A stretch of 57,273 bases of DNA. It comes from Bacteroidales bacterium. GTDB lineage: Bacteria > Bacteroidota > Bacteroidia > Bacteroidales > UBA10428. Below, in pieces: positions 24,152-33,853 of this stretch; position 1 is the stretch's first letter, and each line of letters starts with the position of its first letter. The notes under the pieces were generated by a model that searched no databases, was not told the origin of the DNA, and saw only the letters and a program-made list of their open reading frames with translations. The stretch spans positions 1 to 57,273 of the forward strand of contig JAFGBD010000013.1 of the NCBI GenBank assembly GCA_016933335.1, written 5' to 3'. The position numbers were made by a program, and so were the translations under genes.

Positions 24152-27130
24152 TTACATAGGTTTATATATCACACCTTTGTTATTTTTCCCGTCGACTTCA
24201 ATTCTTACGGCTTTGTCAAACCTAACAAGACGCAGATGCCTGGTCTCTTCGGCAGGTTTATAGCTGTTCAGGAACTCGAGATCAAAGTGTCCTTCATTGA
24301 GATGGGGAGTGATGGTAAAATAGCCCACACCAAATGTGGTAAGATTATGAAAAAAATGTGTGCCCTGGCTTGGGTCAATCTGGTAATCCCTGAGACCGGA
24401 TTCAACAATGATCCTTGCACCCGAGATCTGAGCCCATCTTACGGGGATACCCAGCCAGGGATCGCTGGATCCCCATCTGCCGGGACCAACAAGAACATAG
24501 TATTCTTTTGCGTTTACCAGTCTGTTGTTTATTTCTTCAATTTCTCCGGCGATTTGCATACTCTGGGAAGCATTGAAATTTTCAGGCTTAACATAAAGTA
24601 TATTTGAAATATTCTTAAATACGCCATTGCCCATTGCCTTTATGGAGTAGATAATTGTTTGCCGAATATCCACATCTTTTATCCTGAAATTGAGTTCTTT
24701 ATGATATGCAACAATTGGCCTGATCTGTAGAAAATAAAAAATACCAGGTTGCCCTTCCGGTCTGTCAAGGTTGACTGCAAATTCAATTTCAATGGGATTG
24801 TTCATTTCTTTCTGACCTGTCTGAAGCAACGTATCAACGACCTCAGCCAGTGGATAGGTGTCATGAACAAGGATGTTTGAAAAAGTAATGATCTTCTTCC
24901 CCGGAAAACCGGTTCCATCCCTGATGATGTTGTTTTCCATATCGTAAACAGAGGCAACATATTTTAATGCCGTGTCATTTTCAGCAGCTGCTATTTTAAG
25001 TTTTACCAGGTTGATTTTATCATCGACAGAGGGAATAAACCTGTCAGGATTCAGATCCAGCGCATAAAAATGGTGTTGTGTATTTTTCAGGGCATTTTCT
25101 GCAGATGAGAGCTGCATCAGCTTTTTGGGGTATTTGGGTGAGAAACGCAGGGTAATGCCACCGCCTGCAATCAGTTTACCAAGACCAAATGCAATGATTG
25201 CAATACCATCTGATGATTTTTCCGGGAAGATCGGATAATAATTGACTGACCTGGCAACACCTGAAATAACAGGGTAAAACCTTTCTCCATAACGATTGCC
25301 GCATACCTCCTGAATGATGATTCCCATCTTTTCCTCGTCCAGTGCATTGGCTGTAGCCATCATATAGGATTTGCTTGTTGTGAAATAGACCGAAGCGTAG
25401 ACGCATTTAATGGCCTGTTCAACCAGTCTTAAGGCCAGTTCCCTGTTTTCGGGCTTTGGTACCATATATGTATTGTAAATTCCGGCGAAAGGCTGGAAAT
25501 ATGAATCCTCAAGCTTGCTTGAGGATCTGATGGCAAGCGGATTTCTGCAAAATGAGATGATGGTTGATAAGTCCTGGTGCACAGATTCAGGTAGTTTTGC
25601 ATTGATAAACATCCTGAGGGTATCTTCATTGTTCTGGCTTGTAAATCCGAATTCATAAAGGTTGTTGCTTTCCATGAATTCTTCAAAAACTTCGGTGCTC
25701 AGCACCACAGTTCTTGGTATGTTAACAAGAAGATTCCTGAATTTGTTCTGAAATGCTCCTTTTGTGATAAATGAATTGATGAAGGCCAATCCGCGTGCCT
25801 TTCCTCCGATGGATCCTTCACCGATCCTTGAAAAACCAAGGTATTCATCAAATGTGCGCTTGTTGAATTCCGCAATGACACCTTTTGCCTTGCTGGACCG
25901 GAAACTTGAGATGGCTTTGTGAATATATTTGCGGGCATCATCCAGGCTTTTAAAATCTTCCAGCCTGGCGGGTTTAAATATCTGGGCAATAGGAAACAAA
26001 GCTCTGGCATTCAACCATTTGGAAAGATCATCCCGGGTAGTATGATAGATAAACATATCATCCGGAATACTCAGAATGAGTTGCTGTAAAGTCTTTAAGT
26101 CTGATGCTATGTGTTTCTTTTCCAGTGTTTTGGGATCCCGGAATATAAAATCCCCGAAACCGAAATTGTTGAGAATATAATCTCTTAATTCAAGTGAGAG
26201 GTTTTTGGAATACTTGTTCAGAAATCCTGCTCCCATTTCTCTGGCAGCTTTTTCAAATGATACATCTGAGGATTGAAGCAGAACTGGTATATTGGGATCT
26301 TCAGCTTTGACGATCCGGCATAATTCAAGTCCTGCCTTTGACTGAACATTCCTTTTATCGGCAGTTTGTTTATAGCTGACATCAGAAATAATACCCAGGA
26401 TATTGTTTTTGTATTTCTTGAAAGTTTCAATGGCCTCTTTATAGCTTTTTGCATACAATATTTTGGGACGTCCTCTGCGACGAAGCATTTTCTGGTGTTC
26501 ATTCAGTGCATCTTTCATATACTCTGATGACTGCTGCAGGATAATCTTATATAAATTAGGAAGATAGGAGGATGTAAATCTGATTGAATCTTCAATAAAT
26601 AATATGCATTGAACCCCCACCTCACCGATGTCAAAATCAGCATTCATCCTGTCCTCAATCAGCTTGATAATGGCAAGCAGAATATCGGCATTCCCCAGCC
26701 AGCAAAAAACGTGATCAATGGCGCTAAGATCTTCATTTTCAAGCTTCAGGGATACTTCCCTTGAGAAATGGGTCAGCACAACAATGGGAATGTTGCTGTA
26801 TCTGGCCTTCAAGTGCCTGGCAAGTTCAAAAGTGTTCAAATCGCCGATACTCAGCATTTCAATGATCAGGTCAATATGGTCTGTTTCCAGGATACTGAAG
26901 GCCTGCTTTGCCGAACTGGCATGAATGAAAACCGGTGGATAACGGAGATTTAGTGACACATATTCATTAAAGATCTGTTCATCAATGCGGCCGTCTTCTT
27001 CAATCATAAAAAAATCATAACTGCTGCAAATGACCAGCACCCGCCTGATTCGTTTTTGCATCAGGAGGTTGAAAGAGGTGTCGCTGAAATAGAAAGTCCC
27101 GATCTCACTGTCTTTGACTGGCTTTGTCAT
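24152..27130 (-). CDS. Double-receiver PEP/pyruvate-binding (PPDK N-domain) protein
   Basis: 992 aa. About 28-160 is a receiver-like fold whose acceptor site reads DLIIEML, so the Asp is lost. About 165-330 is a second receiver with SDVSY, QSSD and LNKYSK, so its Asp, Ser and Lys are kept. About 420-800 is the pyruvate-phosphate-dikinase N-terminal ATP-grasp domain (IGGKARGLAFI; PLAIRSSSKLEDS; FYFLQIRPIVA). No phospho-His swivelling domain or PEP-utilising barrel follows, so it cannot be a full PEP synthase. The last 190 residues (VGPGRWGSSDPWLGI) are conserved in this Bacteroidota family. Likely a signalling-controlled ATP-grasp phosphotransferase; substrate unknown. Confidence 0.7.
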   Translation of the reverse strand: MTKPVKDSEIGTFYFSDTSFNLLMQKRIRRVLVICSSYDFFMIEEDGRIDEQIFNEYVSLNLRYPPVFIHASSAKQAFSILETDHIDLIIEMLSIGDLNTFELARHLKARYSNIPIVVLTHFSREVSLKLENEDLSAIDHVFCWLGNADILLAIIKLIEDRMNADFDIGEVGVQCILFIEDSIRFTSSYLPNLYKIILQQSSEYMKDALNEHQKMLRRRGRPKILYAKSYKEAIETFKKYKNNILGIISDVSYKQTADKRNVQSKAGLELCRIVKAEDPNIPVLLQSSDVSFEKAAREMGAGFLNKYSKNLSLELRDYILNNFGFGDFIFRDPKTLEKKHIASDLKTLQQLILSIPDDMFIYHTTRDDLSKWLNARALFPIAQIFKPARLEDFKSLDDARKYIHKAISSFRSSKAKGVIAEFNKRTFDEYLGFSRIGEGSIGGKARGLAFINSFITKGAFQNKFRNLLVNIPRTVVLSTEVFEEFMESNNLYEFGFTSQNNEDTLRMFINAKLPESVHQDLSTIISFCRNPLAIRSSSKLEDSYFQPFAGIYNTYMVPKPENRELALRLVEQAIKCVYASVYFTTSKSYMMATANALDEEKMGIIIQEVCGNRYGERFYPVISGVARSVNYYPIFPEKSSDGIAIIAFGLGKLIAGGGITLRFSPKYPKKLMQLSSAENALKNTQHHFYALDLNPDRFIPSVDDKINLVKLKIAAAENDTALKYVASVYDMENNIIRDGTGFPGKKIITFSNILVHDTYPLAEVVDTLLQTGQKEMNNPIEIEFAVNLDRPEGQPGIFYFLQIRPIVAYHKELNFRIKDVDIRQTIIYSIKAMGNGVFKNISNILYVKPENFNASQSMQIAGEIEEINNRLVNAKEYYVLVGPGRWGSSDPWLGIPVRWAQISGARIIVESGLRDYQIDPSQGTHFFHNLTTFGVGYFTITPHLNEGHFDLEFLNSYKPAEETRHLRLVRFDKAVRIEVDGKNNKGVIYKPM

Positions 27131-27305
27131 AATCCTTTACGATTGTTATGATGGCTGTCTTCATTTAATCCATGTAAGATAATAAATTTCTCTATTTAAT
27201 TGATTACGACTTGTCAATAAATAGCTTCAGGAATATATCTCCTGATCACAATTTATTACTTTTACGCAGCGTTTATGTCTGAAATCCGTCATCTGAAAAA
27301 AATTA

Positions 27306-29720
27306 ATGAAGATTATAGCCGGTTATCTTTTTCTTGTTCTCGCCGCTGCAGGCACCTATGCCCAGGAAAAGAAGAGTGTTGAAGCACTCTGTATTACAAC
27401 CCCTCTCAATATAGATGCGGTGCTGGATGAAGCCTTTTATGAAATGGTTCAGCCTGCCAGAGATTTTATGCAGTTGCAGCCTTACAACGGGAAACCTTCA
27501 TTTCAGCCTTCCGAAGTCTGGTTTTTCTATGATCAGAATGCCATTTATGTGGGAGCCATGCTATACGACAGTGCTCCGGACAGCATATTCAACTATCTTA
27601 CTGAACGCGATAATATCGGGATGTCAGACTATTTTGGTGTCTATCTTGATCCCTACAATGAAGGTCAGCTTGCATACGGTTTCTTCATCACTCCTGCGGG
27701 GATTCAGACTGATATAAAAGCAATCAAGAAAGATTATGATAATGAAGACAGCAGCTGGGACGCTGTATGGGAAAGCAAAACACGTATCACGGATAAAGGA
27801 TGGATCGTGGAAATGCGCATACCTTATTCAGCGCTGAGATTCCCGGAAAAAGAAGAACATGTCTGGGGAATGAACATGTTCAGAAGACTGAGAAGGTACA
27901 ATTCCAATAATTCCTGGAACCTCGTTGATCGCAAGGTTTCCGGATTTATCCATCAGGAGGGTCAGCTGACCGGTATCAGAAATATCAAACCCCCTGTGCG
28001 TCTTTCGCTGACTCCTTATGCAGCTACTTATCTCGAATTTCATGAGGGTTCATCACATCCTGAATTTGTCTATAAAGGAGGCATGGATCTGAAATACGGC
28101 ATCAGCGAAAGCTTTACGCTCGATATGATGCTGGTCCCGGATTTCGGCCAGGTGCAGTCTGATGATCAGGAATTGAACCTTTCTCCGTATGAGCTCTATT
28201 ATGATGAAAAAAGACAGTTCTTCACTGAAGGTATTGAACTTTTTCAGCGGGCAGAACTCTTTTACTCCCGCCGGATAGGGACAAAACCCAAATTTTCTGA
28301 CAAAGCTGAAGAATCACTCCGGGAAAATGAAATCGTGGATTTCAATCCCGGTGAAACGAAACTCCTGAACGCTTCCAAAATTTCCGGAAGGACATCCAAA
28401 GGGTGGGGGCTGGGCTTTCTGAATGCCATGACACTGCCTGCACATGCCAGGTTAAAAGATACCATTACCGGCAGCACCCGGGAAGTGCTAACCCAGCCTT
28501 ATACCAACTATAATATTTCGGTTATTGATAAATCATTGAAGAACAACTCTTATGTCAGCCTGATAAATTCAAATGTAATTATGGCTGACAATCCTTTTAT
28601 GGCCAACGTCACTGCAACAGATTTTCAGATCAGGGACAAATCAAAGACATATGCCGTTAAAGGCAAGGCCGGCATCAGCACCAGGGGTGATACAGCAACC
28701 GAAACAGGCTATTATGCCCAAGTACGGCTTGAGAAAAACCAGGGGAAATTGCAATATGGTGTCTCACAGACCATCAATTCGGATAAATTTGATATCAATG
28801 ATCTTGGCTATATCAGGCGTAATAATGAGGTAGAGACCGATATTAACCTTTCATACCGAATCATTGAGCCATTCTGGATATTCCGTGAATGGTATGCCGA
28901 AGCGTGGTGGGATCATAACCGTATTTATAAACCAAATGATTTATTTGGAAATGAAATCGGGGGATATACTTACTTCCTTTTCAGGAACAATTATACCATT
29001 GAAATGAACGGGGGGATTGAAACAGGAAAACACGACTATTATGAAACACGTGTGGATGGAAAGTATTTTTTCAGTCCGTATAATTTCTGGTGGAACCTGT
29101 TTTTAAGCACCGATTCAAGAAAACCGGTCAACGGATATATTCATTATGGCGGATTTAACAAACCGACCAATGATCAGTCCGGATACTGGGGAGGAGGGGG
29201 AATTAACTTCCGTATCGGTCACCGCCTGCAGCTTGAATATGATATGGGGCTGGAACATGAAATCAATGACAGGGGATTTGTGGATAAAACCGACAGCGAA
29301 GACACCATCTGGTTTGCAAAACGAAATGTGAAAACCTTTGAAAATATATTTTACGGAGCATATACCTTTAATAACAAAATCAGCTTAAAAATCAGAATCC
29401 GTCATTACTGGTCCGGTGCGGCCAATAAAAACTATTACCAGTTGCAGCCTGACGGTTCGCTTTCTGAAGATCCTGGCTATAGCGATAACAAGGATGAAAA
29501 CTACAATGCCTTTAACATCGATTTGATTCTCAGATGGATTTTCGCACCGGGATCGGAATTATCAGTTGCCTGGAAAAATTCGATTTATGATAGCCAGGAT
29601 AACGTACTGACCGGTTACTGGCAGAATGTGCGGAACACCTGGAAATCCGATCAGTCCAACAGTCTTTCATTAAAGGTGTTGTATTACATTGATTACAATA
29701 GCTTAAGAAGAAAAAAATAA
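27306..29720 (+). CDS. DUF5916/CBM9-like outer-membrane protein
   Basis: 804 aa. Signal peptide MKIIAGYLFLVLAAAGTYAQ. About 30-230 is a family-9 carbohydrate-binding-like beta sandwich (NIDAVLDEAFY, DYFGVYLDPYNEG, WIVEMRIPYSALRFP). The rest (about 240-804) is a DUF5916 barrel-like region with VPDFGQVQSDDQELNLSPYE, a strong family signature, and aromatic beta strands to the end. The family is common in Bacteroidota and gammaproteobacteria, is predicted to be an outer-membrane protein, and has no settled function. It stops 13 bp from the convergent oxidoreductase gene with no room for a terminator. Confidence 0.82.
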   Translation: MKIIAGYLFLVLAAAGTYAQEKKSVEALCITTPLNIDAVLDEAFYEMVQPARDFMQLQPYNGKPSFQPSEVWFFYDQNAIYVGAMLYDSAPDSIFNYLTERDNIGMSDYFGVYLDPYNEGQLAYGFFITPAGIQTDIKAIKKDYDNEDSSWDAVWESKTRITDKGWIVEMRIPYSALRFPEKEEHVWGMNMFRRLRRYNSNNSWNLVDRKVSGFIHQEGQLTGIRNIKPPVRLSLTPYAATYLEFHEGSSHPEFVYKGGMDLKYGISESFTLDMMLVPDFGQVQSDDQELNLSPYELYYDEKRQFFTEGIELFQRAELFYSRRIGTKPKFSDKAEESLRENEIVDFNPGETKLLNASKISGRTSKGWGLGFLNAMTLPAHARLKDTITGSTREVLTQPYTNYNISVIDKSLKNNSYVSLINSNVIMADNPFMANVTATDFQIRDKSKTYAVKGKAGISTRGDTATETGYYAQVRLEKNQGKLQYGVSQTINSDKFDINDLGYIRRNNEVETDINLSYRIIEPFWIFREWYAEAWWDHNRIYKPNDLFGNEIGGYTYFLFRNNYTIEMNGGIETGKHDYYETRVDGKYFFSPYNFWWNLFLSTDSRKPVNGYIHYGGFNKPTNDQSGYWGGGGINFRIGHRLQLEYDMGLEHEINDRGFVDKTDSEDTIWFAKRNVKTFENIFYGAYTFNNKISLKIRIRHYWSGAANKNYYQLQPDGSLSEDPGYSDNKDENYNAFNIDLILRWIFAPGSELSVAWKNSIYDSQDNVLTGYWQNVRNTWKSDQSNSLSLKVLYYIDYNSLRRKK

Positions 29721-29733
29721 CACTTGGCCAGGT

Positions 29734-30279
29734 TCAGCTTACCTTTTTGACAATTTCCATACCCCGTTTAATGGCTTCCTCATTCAATGGGATCAGCTTG
29801 TGATGTCTTTCCGGCAGGGATTTCCAAAGGCCCTGGACCACATTTTCAAATTTAACGAACGGTTTGATTTTGAGGTAACCACCAAGGACAATCATGTTAA
29901 AGGTTTTTGTGGTCACCATTCTGGCTGCTTCGGCAGCAGCTTCCACCTGGTAGATTTCGATATCTTTGCGTGCAGGGTGTCTGGTGATGCCGTTGGTATC
30001 ATAAATGAGAAGTCCCCCGGGTTTAACGGATTTTTCAAATTTATCAAGTGACTGCTGATTTAAAAGAATGGCTGTGTCAAAAGTGTTTAAGATCGGAGAG
30101 CTTATTCTTTCATCGCTCAGTATTACCGTAACATTGGCAGTACCTCCCCTCATTTCCGGACCATAGGAAGGCATCCAGGTGACTTCCATATCCTGGAGTA
30201 TTCCTGAGTATGCCAGTATCTTACCCATGCTGAGTACTCCCTGGCCACCGAATCCTGCAATGATAATTTCTTCATTCAT
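29734..30279 (-). CDS. 2-oxoacid:ferredoxin oxidoreductase, gamma subunit
   Basis: 181 aa from ATG 30279, chosen because the family begins EEIIIAGFGGQGVLSMGK (positions 3-20). An extension to 30336 would run into the beta gene's 3' end. The POR gamma domain binds the CoA substrate and interfaces with alpha. It is the last of four subunit genes (ferredoxin, alpha, beta, gamma), 28 bp after beta. The substrate is not set by this subunit. Neighbouring aminotransferase and acyl-CoA synthetase genes suggest amino-acid-derived 2-oxoacids (2-oxoisovalerate or indole/phenylpyruvate types) rather than pyruvate. Confidence 0.85.
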   Translation of the reverse strand: MNEEIIIAGFGGQGVLSMGKILAYSGILQDMEVTWMPSYGPEMRGGTANVTVILSDERISSPILNTFDTAILLNQQSLDKFEKSVKPGGLLIYDTNGITRHPARKDIEIYQVEAAAEAARMVTTKTFNMIVLGGYLKIKPFVKFENVVQGLWKSLPERHHKLIPLNEEAIKRGMEIVKKVS

Positions 30280-30307
30280 ATCAACGAATATTTTTGAAAG
30301 ATAAATA

Positions 30308-31090
30308 TTATTTTGGGCTGACCAAATTGCCGTCAACCTTAAGATCTCCCAGCGGATAAAAAGGTATCATATTCTCTTCCAGCCACTTGTTTGCCTGAAT
30401 TGGTGTCATTCTCCAGCCCGAAGGGCAGTTTGATACGATTTCAACAAAGGAGAGACCCCGCTTAAGCTTTTGGTTTTCAAAGGCCGTTTTAATCGCTTTT
30501 TTTGCCTTTCTGACATTGACTGCTGTGTGCACTGATTGCCTGGATACGAATAATGTTCCTGGCAAACGGGCCACAATATCGGTCATTTTAATCGGATTTC
30601 CCATCAGTTGAACATCACGGCCATAAGGTGTTGTGGAAGATACCATCCCTGGTATGGTTGTGGGTGCCATCTGTCCGCCTGTCATGCCGTATATGCCATT
30701 ATTGATAAAGATGATGGTGATGTTTTCACCCCGGTTGCAGGCATGAATGGTTTCGGATGTTCCGATGGCTGCAAGGTCACCATCTCCCTGATAAGTAAAT
30801 ACATATTTATCAGGCCAGCATCTTTTAATGCCTGTTGCTGTTGCCGGAGCCCTGCCATGAGATGCCTGCTGCATATCAATATCCATGAATTCGTAGGCAA
30901 GCACCGAACATCCAACCGGGGCAATGCCTATTGTCTCTGTAGCAATATCCAGCTCTTCAATAACCTCCATGATAATGCGATGCACAACGCCATGCCCGCA
31001 TCCGGGGCAATAAGACAAAGGTTTCTCTGTCAATAGGCTGGTCTTTTTATAAACCAGGTTTGCTTCCCTGATGATTTCATTTATATCCAT
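30308..31090 (-). CDS. 2-oxoacid:ferredoxin oxidoreductase, beta (TPP-binding) subunit
   Basis: 260 aa. CPGCGHGVVHRI (about 28-39) and the thiamine-diphosphate motif GDGDLAAIG...NNGIYGMTGGQMAPT (about 100-142) define the beta subunit. It decarboxylates the 2-oxoacid on TPP and passes electrons to the iron-sulfur cluster. It starts 3 bp after alpha stops. The sequence is of the Kor/Vor type, not the longer single-chain pyruvate oxidoreductase. Confidence 0.9.
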   Translation of the reverse strand: MDINEIIREANLVYKKTSLLTEKPLSYCPGCGHGVVHRIIMEVIEELDIATETIGIAPVGCSVLAYEFMDIDMQQASHGRAPATATGIKRCWPDKYVFTYQGDGDLAAIGTSETIHACNRGENITIIFINNGIYGMTGGQMAPTTIPGMVSSTTPYGRDVQLMGNPIKMTDIVARLPGTLFVSRQSVHTAVNVRKAKKAIKTAFENQKLKRGLSFVEIVSNCPSGWRMTPIQANKWLEENMIPFYPLGDLKVDGNLVSPK

Positions 31091-31093
31091 GGT

Positions 31094-32164
31094 TTATCCT
31101 CCGGTTAGTTTTGTTTCAATCTCCTTTAATACCTCGTCAGGTGTGGGAATCATACCTCCCATGCGGCCATAGAAATCAACCCTGACTTTTCCGTTAACTG
31201 CAAGCCTCACGTCTTCAACCATTTGTCCGGAATTTAGCTCTACTGTGAGTATCCCTTTGACTTTTTCTGCAAGCTTACTGATGATCTTTTCAGGGAAAGG
31301 AAACAATGTCATAGGGCGCAACAGCCCTGTCTTCAATCCTTTTTGCCTGGCCAGCTTCACCGTCTTCTGGCAAATTCTGGAAGCGGATCCAAAGGCAATT
31401 AAAAGGTATTCTGCATCATCACATTCAATCTCCTCGTATCTTACCTCTTTATCCTTCATTTTCAGGTATTTGGCCTGCAGGTCATAATTGTGTCTTTCCA
31501 TCCTTGCCGGATCCAGGTCCAGTGACGAGATAACGTTACGTTCCCTGTCAGGAGTCTTACCGGTGGTAACCCATGACTGATCAAACCGGGTGTTGCGCGG
31601 CCGCGGTTCAAAAAGCTCCACCTTCTCCATCATCTGTCCGATCACGCCATCTGATAGTATCATTACAGGATTGCGGTATTTGAATGCCAGATCAAAAGCC
31701 AGTGGCACAAAATCAGACATTTCCTGAACCGATGCAGGAGCCAGAACAAGCAAATGGTAATCGCCATGTCCCCCGCCTTTGGTGGCCTGGAAATAATCGG
31801 ACTGGGACGGCTGGATGGTACCCAGACCAGGGCCGCCCCGCATGACATTTACAACCAGGCAGGGCAATTCGGCTCCTGCAATGTATGAAATGCCCTCCTG
31901 TTTCAGGCTGATACCGGGTCCGGATGATGTTGTCATTACTTTTTTTCCTGTACCGGCAGCACCATAGACCATATTTATTGCAGCCAGTTCACTCTCTGCC
32001 TGTAGAAGGACCATGCCTGTCCGTTTATGCGGTTCTTCGGCTGCAAGGTATTCCATTATTTCTGATTGTGGCGTGATGGGATACCCGAAATAGGCATCGC
32101 ATCCGGCTCTAATTGCTGCTTCAGCAATGGCCTCATTGCCTTTCATTAATCTGAGTTCACCCAT
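31094..32164 (-). CDS. vorB: 2-oxoacid:ferredoxin oxidoreductase, alpha subunit (VorB/KorA)
   Basis: 356 aa from ATG 32164; the frame is open to 32209 but that would overlap the ferredoxin gene, and the family begins at MKGNEAIAEAAIRAGCDAYFGYPITPQSE. POR_N and POR_II domains: TSSGPGISLKQEG (about 77-89) and MILSDGVIGQMM (about 190). It is of the VorB type (3-methyl-2-oxobutanoate) by general appearance, but KorA (2-oxoglutarate) looks very similar. Context with ADP-forming acyl-CoA synthetase favours branched-chain or aromatic 2-oxoacids. Confidence 0.85.
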   Translation of the reverse strand: MGELRLMKGNEAIAEAAIRAGCDAYFGYPITPQSEIMEYLAAEEPHKRTGMVLLQAESELAAINMVYGAAGTGKKVMTTSSGPGISLKQEGISYIAGAELPCLVVNVMRGGPGLGTIQPSQSDYFQATKGGGHGDYHLLVLAPASVQEMSDFVPLAFDLAFKYRNPVMILSDGVIGQMMEKVELFEPRPRNTRFDQSWVTTGKTPDRERNVISSLDLDPARMERHNYDLQAKYLKMKDKEVRYEEIECDDAEYLLIAFGSASRICQKTVKLARQKGLKTGLLRPMTLFPFPEKIISKLAEKVKGILTVELNSGQMVEDVRLAVNGKVRVDFYGRMGGMIPTPDEVLKEIETKLTGG

Positions 32165-32175
32165 AATGTAAAATA

Positions 32176-32403
32176 TTATTCGACTTTGGTTCTGTATACG
32201 GTAATACACCCGTCAGGGCATACAATGGCACAATTCATGCATCCTGTACATGCCTCATGATTCTCAGGGTATGCAAAATGATAGCCTTTCGTGTTCACCT
32301 TTTTTTCCATACTGATTACGTTAACCGGACAGGCGACCACACACAATTCGCATCCCTTGCAGCGTTCGATATCAATTACTATAGCTCCTTTGACTTTGGC
32401 CAT
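32176..32403 (-). CDS. 2-oxoacid:ferredoxin oxidoreductase, delta subunit (2[4Fe-4S] ferredoxin)
   Basis: 75 aa with two CxxCxxCxxxCP cluster motifs, C-K-G-C-E-L-C-V-V-A-C-P (about 15-26) and C-T-G-C-M-N-C-A-I-V-C-P (about 52-63). It collects electrons from the enzyme and hands them to ferredoxin. It is the first gene of the four-subunit set, with its own -7 box 31 nt upstream, and 11 bp separate it from alpha. Confidence 0.92.
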   Translation of the reverse strand: MAKVKGAIVIDIERCKGCELCVVACPVNVISMEKKVNTKGYHFAYPENHEACTGCMNCAIVCPDGCITVYRTKVE

Positions 32404-32434
32404 TGTGAAATATTTAAATGATGTAGAAATAAAA

Positions 32435-32442
32435 CAAATGTA
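32435..32442 (-). promoter_or_regulatory. -7 box (TACATTTG) of the oxidoreductase genes
   Basis: Exact TAnnTTTG on the minus strand, 31 nt before the ferredoxin-subunit start. It lies in a 115-bp gap after the aminotransferase gene, so the four subunits can be expressed alone as well as by read-through. Confidence 0.45.
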
Positions 32443-32518
32443 TATCTGAATAAAACATGCAGGTACTTTTCAAAAAGCCCAATATTATATAATTTGTATT
32501 AATAATCCATGTTTTTTA

Positions 32519-33832
32519 TCAAGAATGATCTCTTCTGAAAATCTCCAGTCTTTCTTTCAGAACCTGCATATCCTGCAAGCGTGTTTGAGAAACGCAGATC
32601 CTCAAACCTTCAGTTCTCTCGCTTCCGGTAGTATCCAGCGTGATTGCGCTGACTCCATATCTTAATAGTTCTGCAAGAAGTTCTTCACCTGAATAATCCG
32701 GATAGGATATGGTGAAATAAAATCCGTCTGCCAGCAGCCGGTCTTCATCTTTATCATAGACAATTTTAAAGCCGTTCTCAAGAAAGAGTTTTTTCATCTG
32801 TTTGGCCCTTTCTCCGTATTCCCTTACATGATGTACAAAGTCATACTCACCATTATTTACGGCTTTGAGTATGGCGGCAAAACCTGACTGGGCTGAATAG
32901 GCAGTTCCGGCTGACAGCGAATAGATCGCATCCTGTATAAATGCCTGCCCAAACCTTGTCGTTGAATAATTTTGTGAAAGATTTGGAAATTCACGGTAAA
33001 ACAATTTGTCAGATACAATTGCCGATCCGATTCGCTGGCCTGCGTAGCTGAAGGCTTTAGAACTCGAAAAAAGAAGAATATAGTTGTCCGTATAGTTTGC
33101 TACTGTCGGCTGATAAGGTGGCACTCCCGGCTTACCGTAATTCTTCCTGAAATCCATGCCAAAATAGGCCAGGTCTTCAATTACGATGACCCCATATTTA
33201 TCTGCAGTTTCTCCGATTGTTTTTAGTTCATTTTCTGTAAAGCAGAACCAGGATGGATTATTTGGATTTGAATAGATGAAAGTGGATATATCTCCCCTGG
33301 CCAGAAATTCTTCGAGCTTTGCCCTTAATTTCCTGCCGCGGAAGTTGTATATATCAAAGTTAATAAACTTAAATCCCAGGATATGCAGCTGACGTTTCTG
33401 GACAGGAAAACCCGGATCGATGAACAGGGTTGTATCTTTCAAAGGATCTGTTTTGTTTATGATCAGGAAACAGGCCATGGATCCCTGCATGGAACCGACT
33501 GTTGGTATGCATCCTTCCGGTTTTACATCAATATTCAGAAATAGTTTGATAAATCTGGACAGCTCATGTTTAAGTTCCTTCTTCCCCTCGATGGGAGGAT
33601 ATACAGATGCCACCCCGTTTCTTAAGGCCTCTATTTCTGCATCAATTGCAATCTGTGGTGCTGATAGACCCGGAACACCCATCTCGGTGCGTATGAAACG
33701 AATAAGGGTTTTTTCCTGGATTCGGTTCACCAATTGCACGATTTCTCTGATAGATGCCCATGCAAGGCTTTTCAAATTCATTTCCCTGCGAATTTCCAGG
33801 ATAATATCAGCGCTGATCGGTAAAGAATCCAT
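32519..33832 (-). CDS. Class I/II PLP-dependent aminotransferase
   Basis: 437 aa. Fold type I: the substrate/PLP motifs SNPNNP (about 190), D in VIVIEDLAYFGMDF (about 217-230) and the Schiff-base Lys in SSSKAFSYAGQRIG (about 253-266) are intact, as is the C-terminal Arg in LRICVSQTR. It should convert an amino acid to the 2-oxoacid used by the adjacent oxidoreductase. The amino-acid preference is not readable. The gene is 21 bp downstream of the acyl-CoA synthetase gene and in the same direction. Confidence 0.87.
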   Translation of the reverse strand: MDSLPISADIILEIRREMNLKSLAWASIREIVQLVNRIQEKTLIRFIRTEMGVPGLSAPQIAIDAEIEALRNGVASVYPPIEGKKELKHELSRFIKLFLNIDVKPEGCIPTVGSMQGSMACFLIINKTDPLKDTTLFIDPGFPVQKRQLHILGFKFINFDIYNFRGRKLRAKLEEFLARGDISTFIYSNPNNPSWFCFTENELKTIGETADKYGVIVIEDLAYFGMDFRKNYGKPGVPPYQPTVANYTDNYILLFSSSKAFSYAGQRIGSAIVSDKLFYREFPNLSQNYSTTRFGQAFIQDAIYSLSAGTAYSAQSGFAAILKAVNNGEYDFVHHVREYGERAKQMKKLFLENGFKIVYDKDEDRLLADGFYFTISYPDYSGEELLAELLRYGVSAITLDTTGSERTEGLRICVSQTRLQDMQVLKERLEIFRRDHS

Positions 33833-33853
33833 ATTAAAGAATTTGGTGCCAGA

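Noticed and set aside
30280..30336. Longer N-terminus for the oxidoreductase gamma subunit
   Set aside because: The extension overlaps the beta gene's 3' end and lies before the conserved family start.
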